A model generated the notes under the pieces. It was not told the origin of the DNA. It made no database searches and saw only the letters and a list, made by a program, of their open reading frames with translations. 64,000 nucleotides of DNA from Micromonospora cathayae (GTDB lineage: Bacteria > Actinomycetota > Actinomycetes > Mycobacteriales > Micromonosporaceae): positions 2,480,001-2,544,000 of the forward strand of contig NZ_CP118615.1 in NCBI RefSeq assembly GCF_028993575.1. Direction: 5' to 3'. Made by a program: the position numbers and the translations under genes. This document shows positions 24,488 to 32,795 of the stretch, in pieces (within the stretch, counting starts at the first letter, position 1; the number at the start of each line of letters is the position of its first letter).

Positions 24488-25680
24488 TGGAGGGTACGGC
24501 CGGCGTCAGCGGTCGCCGTGACGCCGACGAGGCACTGCTCGACAACCCGGACGCGCTCGCCGAGCAGGACCCGGGCGGCATGCTCCGGCACACCGCCAAC
24601 GCCGGGGCCCAGGTCCGCGAGACCGCCGCCCTGGCCGCCGAGGCCAACCTCCAGGTGCTCGCCGACGAGGGGCGGCCCCGGGCGGTGGTGATCGCCGGCA
24701 TCGGTACCGCGGGCCGGACCGGGGACGTGCTCGCCACGGTCGCCGGGCCGCGCTGCCCGGTACCGGTGATCCCGCACCGCAGCGCCGGGGTGCCCGGCTG
24801 GGTGGGCGCGGCGGACGTGGTGATCGCGGTCAGCGCCTCCGGTCGCAGCCCGGAGGCGCTCGGCGCGGCCGAGGCGGCCCACCGCCGGGGCGCCCGGCTG
24901 GTCGCGGTCGGGGCCCCGGACTCGCAGCTCCAGTCGGTGGCCGAGCGGGCCCGTGCCCCGTTCATCCCGGTGCCCCGTCGGGCCCCGGCGCGGGCCAGCC
25001 TCTGGGCGCTCACCGTGCCGGTCCTGCTCGCCGCCCGTACGCTCGGCCTGGTGAAGGTGAACGAGGCCGATCTGGCCGAGACGGCGGCCCGGCTCGACGC
25101 CGACGCCGACCGGTGCCGGCCGACCGCCGAGTCCTTCGTCAACCCGGCGAAGTCCCTGGCGCTCGGCCTGGCCGGTTCGATCCCGATCGTCTGGGGTTCG
25201 TCCCCGCTGGCGACCGTGGCGGCCCGCCGGTTCGGCGACACCCTCTCGGCGAACGCCCGCTACCCGGTGGTCGCCGGGGCGCTCGGTGAGGCCGGTCGGG
25301 GCCGGGTCGGCCTGCTCGACGGGGTCTTCGGCGGGCTGGTCGAGTCGGCGCGGGACATCTTCGCCGACCCGGACGACGAGTCCGACGGCACCACCCGGCT
25401 GCGGGTGGTGCTGCTGCGCGACGGTGGGCTCAACGCCGACGACGACTCCGACGAGCCGCTCGCGGTCGAGGAGCGTCGGGCGGACGCGGTGCAGACCCTC
25501 GCCGAGCGGCGTGGGGTCCGCTGCGACGTGGTGACCGCCGAGGGCGGTTCCGCGCTGGAGCGGCTCGCCTCGCTGGTCGCCGTCCCGGACTTCGCCTCGA
25601 TCTACCTCGCCCTGGCACACGGCCTGGACCCGATGGCGGTACCCGCCGTCTCAGAGATGAAGGAGCTGGCGAACCAGTGA
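24487..25680 (+). CDS. SIS-domain sugar isomerase (phosphoglucose/phosphomannose isomerase family)
   Basis: 397 residues from ATG 24487, overlapping the preceding stop by one base. An N-terminal SIS domain is visible as VVIAGIGTAGRTGDVLATVA, then ADVVIAVSASGRSPEALGAA (phosphosugar Ser/Thr loop). A second SIS-like half contains PIVWGSSPLATVAARRFGD and a C-terminal segment typical of the bifunctional glucose-6-P/mannose-6-P isomerase family (YLALAHGLDPMAVPAV). Position between manB and manA supports hexose-phosphate metabolism. The canonical catalytic residues of the archaeal enzyme are not all obvious, so it may be a regulatory or divergent member. Confidence 0.88.
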   Translation: MEGTAGVSGRRDADEALLDNPDALAEQDPGGMLRHTANAGAQVRETAALAAEANLQVLADEGRPRAVVIAGIGTAGRTGDVLATVAGPRCPVPVIPHRSAGVPGWVGAADVVIAVSASGRSPEALGAAEAAHRRGARLVAVGAPDSQLQSVAERARAPFIPVPRRAPARASLWALTVPVLLAARTLGLVKVNEADLAETAARLDADADRCRPTAESFVNPAKSLALGLAGSIPIVWGSSPLATVAARRFGDTLSANARYPVVAGALGEAGRGRVGLLDGVFGGLVESARDIFADPDDESDGTTRLRVVLLRDGGLNADDDSDEPLAVEERRADAVQTLAERRGVRCDVVTAEGGSALERLASLVAVPDFASIYLALAHGLDPMAVPAVSEMKELANQ

Positions 25681-25747
25681 CCGAGTGGACCCCCCGGCCC
25701 GGCAGGACACTGCCGTGCGCCGCCACCACCCTCGCCGGAGCGACGGC

Positions 25748-26812
25748 GTGAGCGCCGGTGGCGGCACCAAGGCGATCGTCGCCGCCCTGTTGGCGAACGT
25801 CGGCATCGCGGTGACCAAGTTCGTCGCGTTCCTGCTGACCGGATCGTCGTCGATGCTGGCCGAGTCGATCCACTCGGTCGCCGACTCCGGCAACCAGGGT
25901 CTGCTGCTGCTGGGGGGTCGCCGGGCCAAGCGCAGGGCCACCCCGCAGCACCCCTTCGGGTACGGCCGGGAGCGCTACGTCTACGCGTTCATCGTGTCGA
26001 TCGTGCTGTTCAGCCTCGGTGGGCTCTTCGCGCTCTACGAGGCGTACCACAAGTGGCACGATCCGCACGGGATCGACAGCTGGCAGTGGGTGCCGGTGAC
26101 CGTGCTGGTGGCGGCGATCATCATGGAGTCGTTCTCCTTCCGGACCGCGATCGTGGAGTCCAACCACGTCCGGGGCAAGGCCAGCTGGGTGCAGTTCGTC
26201 CGGCGGGCCAAGGCCCCGGAGTTGCCGGTGGTGCTCCTGGAGGACCTCGGCGCGCTGGTCGGCCTGGTGCTCGCGCTGCTCGGGGTCGGGATGACCCTGA
26301 TCACCGGCAACGGTGAGTGGGACGCGGCCGGTACGGCGGCGATCGGTGTCCTGCTGGTGGTCATCGCGGTCATCCTGGCCATCGAGACCAAGAGCCTGCT
26401 GCTCGGTGAGGGCGCCGAGGCACAGGACGTGGCCGCGATCGAGAAGGCGATCAACGAGGGTGGCGAGGTCGAGCGGATCATCCACATGAAGACCCTCTAC
26501 CTCGGCCCGGAGGAACTGCTGGTGGCGGCCAAGATCGCGGTACCACCGTGGGAGACGGCCGACGACCTGGCCCAGGGCATCAACGCGGTGGAGTCGCGGA
26601 TCCGGGCGGCGGTGCCGGTAGCCCGGGTGATCTACCTGGAACCGGACATCTACTCGGTGGCCGCCGCGCAGGCCGGCAGCAGCAGTGCCGTACAGGCGGG
26701 TGACAGCGGTGCCGGGCAGGCGGGTGACAGCGGTGCCGTGTCGGCCGGCAGCGGTACCGCGGCGACGGCGGCACCGGCGGCCGCGACCGGCGACGGGCAG
26801 GCCGGGCACTGA
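25748..26812 (+). CDS. Cation diffusion facilitator family transporter
   Basis: A 354-residue membrane protein exporting divalent metal (zinc-, manganese- or iron-type) in exchange for protons. About six membrane helices lie in residues 8-225. Metal-site residues are visible: ESIHSVADSGNQ (His42, Asp46) in helix 2 and VVLLEDLGALVGL in helix 5. A cytoplasmic C-terminal domain follows (about 240-315). Start GTG 25748 has GGAG seven bases upstream; the frame is open 21 codons further back. The final 40 residues are a low-complexity Ala/Gly/Ser tail with QAGDSGA repeats, absent from typical members. Two bases separate it from manA. Confidence 0.9.
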   Translation: MSAGGGTKAIVAALLANVGIAVTKFVAFLLTGSSSMLAESIHSVADSGNQGLLLLGGRRAKRRATPQHPFGYGRERYVYAFIVSIVLFSLGGLFALYEAYHKWHDPHGIDSWQWVPVTVLVAAIIMESFSFRTAIVESNHVRGKASWVQFVRRAKAPELPVVLLEDLGALVGLVLALLGVGMTLITGNGEWDAAGTAAIGVLLVVIAVILAIETKSLLLGEGAEAQDVAAIEKAINEGGEVERIIHMKTLYLGPEELLVAAKIAVPPWETADDLAQGINAVESRIRAAVPVARVIYLEPDIYSVAAAQAGSSSAVQAGDSGAGQAGDSGAVSAGSGTAATAAPAAATGDGQAGH

Positions 26813-26814
26813 GC

Positions 26815-28059
26815 ATGGAGCTGCTGCACGGGCCGATCCGGGACTACGCATGGGGGTCCCGGTCGGCCCTCGCCGAACTCCAGGGCCGACCGGCGCCCAG
26901 CGCGGGCCCGGAGGCGGAGCTGTGGCTGGGCGCCCACCCGGGTGCCCCGGCCGAGGTGGACCGGGACGGCGGCCGGGTGAGCCTGCTCGACCTGCTCGAC
27001 GCCGATCCCGGGCACTGGCTCGGCGCGGAGGTGCTCGACCGGTTCGGCCCCCGGCTGCCGTTCCTGCTCAAGGTGCTGGCCGCGGACGCGCCGCTGAGTC
27101 TCCAGGCGCACCCGGACGCGGAGCAGGCCCGCGCCGGGTACGCCGCGGAGCAGGCCAGCGCCGTGACCGGCGCGGAGCAGGCCAGTGCCGTGACCGGCGC
27201 GGAGCAGGCCAGCGCCGGGTACGGCGGCGACCAGGCCCGGGTCGCCGGGCCGCGCAACTACGTCGACCCGTACCACAAGCCCGAGCTGCTGGTGGCGTTG
27301 ACGCCGTTCGACGCGCTGTGCGGTTTCCGGGATCCGGCGGCCTCGGCGCGGGCGTTGGCCGGGTTCGGCGTACCGGCGTTGGCTCCGGTGGTGGCGGCGC
27401 TGCGGACCGGTGTGTCCGGGCTGCGGGAGGCGGTCCGTCTTCTGCTGGCCTGGCCTACCCGGGAGCGGGCCGGGCTGATCGGTGCGGTGCTGGCCGGGGC
27501 GACCGCCGGTCCGGACGCGGAGCTGGTCCGCGAGCTGGCCGCCCGCTACCCGGAGGACCCCGGGGTGCTGGTGGCGGTGCTGCTGCACCACGTCCGGCTG
27601 GCGCCCGGTGAGGCGATCTGGATGCCCGCCGGCAACCTGCACGCCTACCTGCGGGGCACCGGCGTGGAGTTGATGGCGGCGAGCGACAACGTGCTGCGCT
27701 GCGGGCTGACGCCGAAGCGCGTGGACGCCGCCGAGCTGTTGCGCGTGCTGCGGTTCGAGGTGCTCGACGATCCGCTGGTCGCCCCCGAGCCGGTCGGGCC
27801 CGCCGTGGTGACCTGGCGGGTGCCGATCGACGATTTCGTGCTCTATCGAGTGGCCGTGGAGCGGGCCGATCCGCCGGTGCGGCTGCCGTTGCCGGGCCCT
27901 CGGGTGATCCTCTGCACGGCCGGGACGCTCACCGTGCGCGACGATGCCGGTGCGGTGACGCTGGGCCGGGGTCAGGCGGCGATCGGTGCGGCCGGGACGG
28001 GCGCGCTGGTGGTCGCCGGCACCGGTGAGGCGTACGTGGCAGGGGCTGGCCTGCGCTGA
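26815..28059 (+). CDS. manA: Mannose-6-phosphate isomerase, class I
   Basis: A 414-residue zinc enzyme converting fructose-6-P to mannose-6-P. Zinc ligands: Gln97 and His99 in LSLQAHPD, Glu157 in YHKPELLVAL, His276 in PAGNLHAYL. The N-terminal IRDYAWGS and the active-site region APGEAIWMPAGNLHAYLRG are typical. An unusual tandem nonapeptide array (residues 102-137) sits between the second and third zinc ligands. It is translated right after the CDF gene (2-base gap) and closes the manB-manA group. It provides mannose-6-P for GDP-mannose and mannosylated envelope lipids or mycothiol-era glycans. Confidence 0.93.
   Translation: MELLHGPIRDYAWGSRSALAELQGRPAPSAGPEAELWLGAHPGAPAEVDRDGGRVSLLDLLDADPGHWLGAEVLDRFGPRLPFLLKVLAADAPLSLQAHPDAEQARAGYAAEQASAVTGAEQASAVTGAEQASAGYGGDQARVAGPRNYVDPYHKPELLVALTPFDALCGFRDPAASARALAGFGVPALAPVVAALRTGVSGLREAVRLLLAWPTRERAGLIGAVLAGATAGPDAELVRELAARYPEDPGVLVAVLLHHVRLAPGEAIWMPAGNLHAYLRGTGVELMAASDNVLRCGLTPKRVDAAELLRVLRFEVLDDPLVAPEPVGPAVVTWRVPIDDFVLYRVAVERADPPVRLPLPGPRVILCTAGTLTVRDDAGAVTLGRGQAAIGAAGTGALVVAGTGEAYVAGAGLR
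27118..27225 (+). repeat. Coding tandem repeat in manA, four 27-base units
   Basis: Four in-frame units each begin GCGGAGCAGGCC and encode AEQARAGYA, AEQASAVTG, AEQASAVTG and AEQASAGYG. A fifth degenerate unit (GDQARVAG) follows. The two middle units differ by a single base. Confidence 0.9.
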
Positions 28060-28356
28060 TCCCTGCCGGTGGACGTGTTTCCGGCCACCCGCACCCTCGG
28101 GTGAAACACCAGTATTCGGGCGCAACACGCATGACGGAAATTACGGAAATGCTTGACGGTGGTGGGCTGTCGGTGTGAGCCTATGGGTACGCACCGTTAT
28201 CGCGACGCAGGTCGGAGTACGGGCGGGGAACCAAACCGGGGGGATGCGCGGGGCGGCCGATGCTGGACGGATTCTCCGTCTACGCTCGACCGCCCCGCGC
28301 GCTGGCTCGCGTAAGGTGGAGAGCCGCCCAGGAATCCCGTTCCGACAGGAGCTTTC
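28060..28356 (+). promoter_or_regulatory. Long structured leader/upstream region of ahcY
   Basis: 297 bases without a gene. Relatively AT-rich sequence (28110-28160) suggests the promoter end. From about 28205 the sequence is strongly structured: 28246-28260 pairs with 28286-28300 (14 of 15 positions), enclosing a second hairpin, GACGGA-TTC-TCCGTC, at 28266-28280. The conserved-looking single-strand text GGCGGGGAACCAAACCGGG precedes it. It could be a cis-regulatory RNA; I could not match it to the SAH or SAM classes. The ribosome site ACAGGAG is at 28343-28349. Confidence 0.5.
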
Positions 28357-29856
28357 ATGACCAGCACCCTCCCGGCGTCCGCGAGCAGCGCGCCGTCCGA
28401 GGCCCGGCCGCGCACCCTCGCGGAGGGCGACTTCAAGGTGGCGGATCTGTCGCTCGCCGAGTTCGGGCGCAAGGAGATCCGGCTCGCCGAGCACGAGATG
28501 CCCGGCCTGATGGCGATCCGCCGCGAGTTCGCCGACGCGCAGCCGCTGCGGGGCGCGCGGATCACCGGCTCGCTGCACATGACCATCCAGACGGCGGTCC
28601 TGATCGAGACGCTGGTCGCGCTGGGCGCGGAGGTCCGCTGGGCGTCCTGCAACATCTTCTCCACCCAGGACCACGCCGCGGCGGCTGTCGTGGTCGGCCC
28701 GGACGGCACCCCCGACGCCCCGGCCGGGGTCCCGGTGTACGCCTGGAAGGGCGAGACCCTCGAGGAGTACTGGTGGTGCACCGAGCAGGTGCTGGCCTGG
28801 CCGGACGGCCACGGGCCGAACATGATCCTCGACGACGGCGGTGACGCCACCCTGCTCGTCCACAAGGGTGTCGAGTTCGAGAAGGCCGGCGCGGTGCCGC
28901 CGGTCGAGTCCGCCGACTCCGAGGAGTTCGCGGTCATCCTGGGGGTGCTGCACCGCTCGCTCGCCGAGGACGGTCAGCGCTGGACCCGGATCGCGGCCGG
29001 CATCAAGGGCGTGACCGAGGAGACCACCACCGGCGTGCACCGGCTGTACGAGATGCACCGCGACGGCAAGCTCCTCTTCCCGGCCATCAACGTCAACGAC
29101 TCGGTGACCAAGAGCAAGTTCGACAACAAGTACGGCTGCCGGCACTCGCTGATCGACGGCATCAACCGGGCCACCGACGTGCTGATCGGCGGCAAGATGG
29201 CCGTGGTGCTCGGCTACGGCGACGTCGGCAAGGGCTGCGCCGAGTCGCTGCGCGGCCAGGGCGCCCGGGTCGTGGTGACCGAGGTCGACCCGATCTGCGC
29301 CCTCCAGGCGGCGATGGACGGCTACCAGGTCGCCACCCTCGACGACGTGGTGGAGCAGGCGGACATCTTCATCACCGCCACCGGCTGCTTCGACGTGATC
29401 ACCAACGAGCACATGGCCCGGATGAAGCACCAGGCCATCGTGGGCAACATCGGTCACTTCGACAACGAGATCGACATGGCCGGCCTGGCCAAGCGGTCGG
29501 ACGTCACCCGGGAGAACATCAAGCCGCAGGTCGACGTGTGGCGCTTCGACGACGGCCACGCCATCATCGTGCTCTCCGAGGGCCGGCTGCTGAACCTGGG
29601 CAACGCCACCGGGCACCCGAGCTTCGTGATGTCGAACTCGTTCGCCAACCAGACCATCGCCCAGATCGAGCTGTACACCAAGACCGACGAGTACCCGGTC
29701 GGCGTGTACGTGCTCCCCAAGCACCTGGACGAGAAGGTGGCCCGGCTGCACCTGGACGCGCTCGGCGCGAAGCTGAGCACGCTGACCAAGGAGCAGGCGG
29801 CGTACCTCGGCGTCTCGCCGGAGGGCCCGTTCAAGCCGGAGCACTACCGCTACTGA
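28357..29856 (+). CDS. ahcY: Adenosylhomocysteinase
   Basis: A 499-residue NAD-dependent enzyme that splits S-adenosylhomocysteine to adenosine and homocysteine, recycling the product of methyl transfer. Motifs: [15 protein letters not shown] near the N-terminus, [16 protein letters not shown], the catalytic [20 protein letters not shown], the NAD fold [17 protein letters not shown], and the C-terminal PFKPEHYRY that closes over NAD. Length fits the bacterial tetrameric form with the extra loop seen in actinobacteria. AGGAG lies upstream. The order manA ... ahcY ... mtrA mirrors the mycobacterial sahH-mtrA neighbourhood. A perfect hairpin follows the stop codon. Confidence 0.98.
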   Translation: MTSTLPASASSAPSEARPRTLAEGDFKVADLSLAEFGRKEIRLAEHEMPGLMAIRREFADAQPLRGARITGSLHMTIQTAVLIETLVALGAEVRWASCNIFSTQDHAAAAVVVGPDGTPDAPAGVPVYAWKGETLEEYWWCTEQVLAWPDGHGPNMILDDGGDATLLVHKGVEFEKAGAVPPVESADSEEFAVILGVLHRSLAEDGQRWTRIAAGIKGVTEETTTGVHRLYEMHRDGKLLFPAINVNDSVTKSKFDNKYGCRHSLIDGINRATDVLIGGKMAVVLGYGDVGKGCAESLRGQGARVVVTEVDPICALQAAMDGYQVATLDDVVEQADIFITATGCFDVITNEHMARMKHQAIVGNIGHFDNEIDMAGLAKRSDVTRENIKPQVDVWRFDDGHAIIVLSEGRLLNLGNATGHPSFVMSNSFANQTIAQIELYTKTDEYPVGVYVLPKHLDEKVARLHLDALGAKLSTLTKEQAAYLGVSPEGPFKPEHYRY

Positions 29857-29871
29857 GCACCGTCCGACGCG

Positions 29872-29903
29872 ACCGGGCCGGCTGGGTGACCAGCCGGCCC
29901 GGT
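29872..29903 (+). terminator. Terminator after ahcY
   Basis: Perfect 12-bp stem (29872-29883 with 29892-29903; ACCGGGCCGGCT arm), 8-base loop, starting 15 bases after the stop. Confidence 0.8.
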
Positions 29904-29971
29904 TCCGTCCCGTCCAGGGCCGGTCGTCCGGTTCCGGCCCCGAAGCGCGGAACGGTCCGGCGGGGTCGTGG

Positions 29972-30127
29972 TCAGTCCCGGTCGCGTCGCAGGCCGACCC
30001 GGATCCAGGTCCAGACGCACCACACCAGCCAGCCGATCGACACCGCCGCCGCCAGCGTGCGCATCCGCAGCGCGCCGAGCAGCAGTACGACCGCGAGCAC
30101 GGCCAACCACGGGCCGAAGGTCCGCAT
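29972..30127 (-). CDS. Small predicted membrane protein
   Basis: A 51-residue protein on the minus strand from ATG 30127 to a TGA at 29972, with GAGG upstream of the start (AGGAAGAGGACCGGT). It has two hydrophobic segments, LAVLAVVLLLGALRM and LAAAVSIGWLVWCVWTWI, and ends in basic residues (RVGLRRDRD), so it is probably a two-helix inner-membrane protein with the C-terminus in the cytoplasm. It lies between ahcY and mtrA, transcribed against both. No family recognised; it is easily missed because of its length. Confidence 0.65.
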   Translation of the reverse strand: MRTFGPWLAVLAVVLLLGALRMRTLAAAVSIGWLVWCVWTWIRVGLRRDRD

Positions 30128-30301
30128 ACCGGTCCTCTTCCTGGACCGTCCGGGTGGGCGGCGCGGCCGGTGGACCGCTCCGCACCCGGTGGGTCCGAAC
30201 GCTGCTGATCGGGGCAGTTCTGTGGCAAGCTTGCCGGCGCGGAACGCCGCACCGGTGACACCGGTCCCACGATGACGAACGGGGATGGAAATATTAATCC
30301 C

Positions 30302-30991
30302 ATGAGAGCACGGGTACTGGTGGTCGACGACGATCCTGCGCTGGCGGAGATGCTCGGCATCGTGCTGCGCAGCGAGGGGTTCCAGCCCTCCTTCGTCGCC
30401 GACGGGGAGCGCGCCCTGGCCGCCTTCCGGGAGAACCGGCCCGACATCGTCCTGCTCGACCTGATGCTGCCCGGGATGAGCGGCATCGACGTGGCCCGTG
30501 CGATCCGGGGCGAGTCGGGTGTGCCGATCGTCATGCTGACCGCCAAGAGCGACACCGTCGACGTGGTGCTCGGGCTGGAGTCCGGCGCGGACGACTACGT
30601 CGTCAAGCCGTTCAAGCCGAAGGAACTGGTCGCCCGGATGCGGGCCCGGCTGCGTCGGGGTGAGGACTCCGCGCCGGAGATGCTGACCATCGGCCCGCCG
30701 GACAACCAGATCACCATCGACGTGCCGGCGCACACGGTGAGTCGCAACGGCGAGGAGGTCAAGCTCACCCCGCTGGAGTTCGACCTGCTGGTCGCGCTGG
30801 CCCGCAAGCCGCGTCAGGTCTTCACCCGCGAGGTGCTGCTGGAGCAGGTCTGGGGGTACCGGCACGCCGCCGACACCCGGCTGGTGAACGTGCACGTGCA
30901 GCGGCTGCGTGCCAAGATCGAACCGGATCCGGAGCGGCCGGAAATCATCCTCACCGTGCGGGGCGTGGGCTACAAGGCGGGGACCGGATAG
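30302..30991 (+). CDS. mtrA: Response regulator MtrA
   Basis: A 229-residue OmpR-type response regulator. The receiver domain (1-118) has VLVVDDDPALAEMLG, the phosphorylated Asp53 in VLLDLMLPGMSG and Lys102-type VVKPFKPKEL. The winged-helix DNA-binding domain (about 130-226) has LTPLEFDLLVALARKPRQVF and TRLVNVHVQRLRAKIE. MtrA controls cell-wall hydrolases, replication and development in actinobacteria together with MtrB. Start ATG 30302 is the conserved one (RARVLVVDDD); an ATG 10 codons upstream (30272) is possible. It is followed after 13 bases by mtrB and then lpqB, the conserved three-gene operon. Confidence 0.97.
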   Translation: MRARVLVVDDDPALAEMLGIVLRSEGFQPSFVADGERALAAFRENRPDIVLLDLMLPGMSGIDVARAIRGESGVPIVMLTAKSDTVDVVLGLESGADDYVVKPFKPKELVARMRARLRRGEDSAPEMLTIGPPDNQITIDVPAHTVSRNGEEVKLTPLEFDLLVALARKPRQVFTREVLLEQVWGYRHAADTRLVNVHVQRLRAKIEPDPERPEIILTVRGVGYKAGTG

Positions 30992-31004
30992 CCTGGGGCG
31001 CACT

Positions 31005-32795
31005 GTGCGTGACTCCCCGACCTCCGCCGACCCGGCCGCCGTGCCCCACCGGTCCACCGCCGTGTGGGAGTTCTGGCACGCCCTGCTCAGGCGGGTGACG
31101 CAGCTGACCGCCGGCCTGCGGCGCACCTGGCGGCGGTCGCTCCAGGTGCGCGTGGTCACCATCACCCTGGTCACCTCCAGCCTGCTGGTCGGTGGCTTCG
31201 CCTACCTGATCGCCGACAAGATCACCGGCATCCTGCTGGAGAACGCCGAGACCGACGTGCTGCTCCGGCTCACCAGCGGGCGGGAGTACTCCGAGAAGCA
31301 GCTGCGGATCTTCCGGCAGCCGCAGGAGGCGAAGCTCCAGGAGACCCTCGACGGCACGGTGAACTACCTCGCCGGTGGCGGTGACCCGGCGCAGACCGGC
31401 GGCGTGGTGGTCGCCATCACCGTCGACGGGCACCAGGGTGTGCTCAGCCCGCGTACCTCGCCCAGCGTGCCCGACGTGAACCCGTTGATCAGCCCGGAAC
31501 TACGCGCCGCCGTCGCCGACGGTCAGGTCGCGCACCAGATCCGTACCGGCCGGCTCACCGGAGGACGCACCACCTACCTGGCGTACGGCTCACCGGTGCC
31601 CACCCAGTTCGGCCAGGTCGAGCTGTACTACTTCGTACCGCTGAACCGGCAGGCCGAGACGGCGGGTGACGCGCGGGCCACCGTGGTCGCCACCGGGGTC
31701 GCCCTGGTGCTCCTGCTCGGCCTGCTGGCCGCCCTGGTGACCCGGCTGGTGGTCAGCCCGGTCCGGGCGGCGGCCCGGACCGCCCAGCGTCTCTCCGCCG
31801 GGCTGCTCGACCAGCGGATGACGGTCAACGGCGAAGACGACCTGGCCCTGCTCGCCGCGTCGTTCAACCAGATGGCGACCAACCTCCAGCGGCAGATCCT
31901 CCGGCTGGAGGAGATGTCCCGGATCCAGCGCCGGTTCACCTCCGACGTGTCGCACGAGCTGCGTACCCCGCTCACCACGGTCCGGATGGCGGCCGACCTG
32001 ATCTTCGCCGAGCGGGACGAGTTCGACCCGGCGGTGGCCCGTAGCGCCGAGCTGCTCCAGGCCGAGCTGGACCGGTTCGAGGAACTCCTCACCGACCTGC
32101 TGGAGATCAGCCGCTTCGACGCCGGGTTCGCCATGCTCGACGCCGAGCCGACCGACCTGGTGCCCGTGGTGCACCGGGTGGCCGACCGGCTGGGCAGCCT
32201 GGCCGAGCGGGTCGGCGTGCCCCTGGAGCTGGACGTGCCGGGCGTGCCGGTGATCGCCGAGGTGGATCCCCGCCGGGTGGAACGGGTGCTGCGCAACCTG
32301 GTCGGCAACGCCGTGGAGCACGGCGAGGGGCGGCCCGTCCGGATCACCCTCGGCGTGGACGAGACGGCGGTGGCGGTCACCGTGCGGGACCACGGCGTCG
32401 GGCTGAAACCGGGGGAGGAGAAGCTGGTGTTCAACCGGTTCTGGCGGGCCGACCCGTCCCGGGCCCGGCAGACCGGCGGCACCGGGCTGGGCCTGTCGAT
32501 CAGCCTGGAGGACGCCCGGCTGCACGGTGGCTGGCTGGAGGCGTGGGGGGCACCCGGCCAGGGCGCCCAGTTCCGGTTGACCCTGCCGGCCCGGGCCGGG
32601 GACCGGCTGACCACCTCGCCGCTGCGGCTGGTCCCGGCCGACGCGAACCTGCCCTTCACCGGCCCCCGGGCCGGCGAGCTGCTGGCCATCGGGCCGGGCA
32701 CCGGCGGTGCGCTGGCGGTCGGCCCGGCGGCCGACGGTCCGCTGGCCATCGGGCCCGCGCCGGGCGACGGTGACCGGGCCGAGGTGGGCAGGTGA
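31005..32795 (+). CDS. mtrB: Sensor histidine kinase MtrB
   Basis: A 596-residue membrane kinase, GTG start. Two membrane helices (about 48-70, VVTITLVTSSLLVGGFAYLI; and 226-247, VVATGVALVLLLGLLAALV) flank a 155-residue extracellular sensor. Then come HAMP (248-300), the HisKA dimerisation domain with phospho-acceptor His317 in FTSDVSHELRTPLTTVRMAA, and the HATPase domain (N box NLVGNAVEHGEG, G boxes and GTGLGLSISLED). The C-terminus has an added Pro/Ala/Gly tail with repeated AIGP units. It partners MtrA. LpqB, encoded next with a 4-base GTGA overlap, modulates its activity in mycobacteria. Confidence 0.97.
   Translation: MRDSPTSADPAAVPHRSTAVWEFWHALLRRVTQLTAGLRRTWRRSLQVRVVTITLVTSSLLVGGFAYLIADKITGILLENAETDVLLRLTSGREYSEKQLRIFRQPQEAKLQETLDGTVNYLAGGGDPAQTGGVVVAITVDGHQGVLSPRTSPSVPDVNPLISPELRAAVADGQVAHQIRTGRLTGGRTTYLAYGSPVPTQFGQVELYYFVPLNRQAETAGDARATVVATGVALVLLLGLLAALVTRLVVSPVRAAARTAQRLSAGLLDQRMTVNGEDDLALLAASFNQMATNLQRQILRLEEMSRIQRRFTSDVSHELRTPLTTVRMAADLIFAERDEFDPAVARSAELLQAELDRFEELLTDLLEISRFDAGFAMLDAEPTDLVPVVHRVADRLGSLAERVGVPLELDVPGVPVIAEVDPRRVERVLRNLVGNAVEHGEGRPVRITLGVDETAVAVTVRDHGVGLKPGEEKLVFNRFWRADPSRARQTGGTGLGLSISLEDARLHGGWLEAWGAPGQGAQFRLTLPARAGDRLTTSPLRLVPADANLPFTGPRAGELLAIGPGTGGALAVGPAADGPLAIGPAPGDGDRAEVGR

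Noticed and set aside
28205..28340. Known riboswitch (SAH, SAM-IV or c-di-AMP/ydaO) upstream of ahcY
   Set aside because: The GGGGAACC text looks superficially like the c-di-AMP class, but the conserved GGUGAAUC-type and 3' segments are missing, and SAH/SAM cores are not seen.
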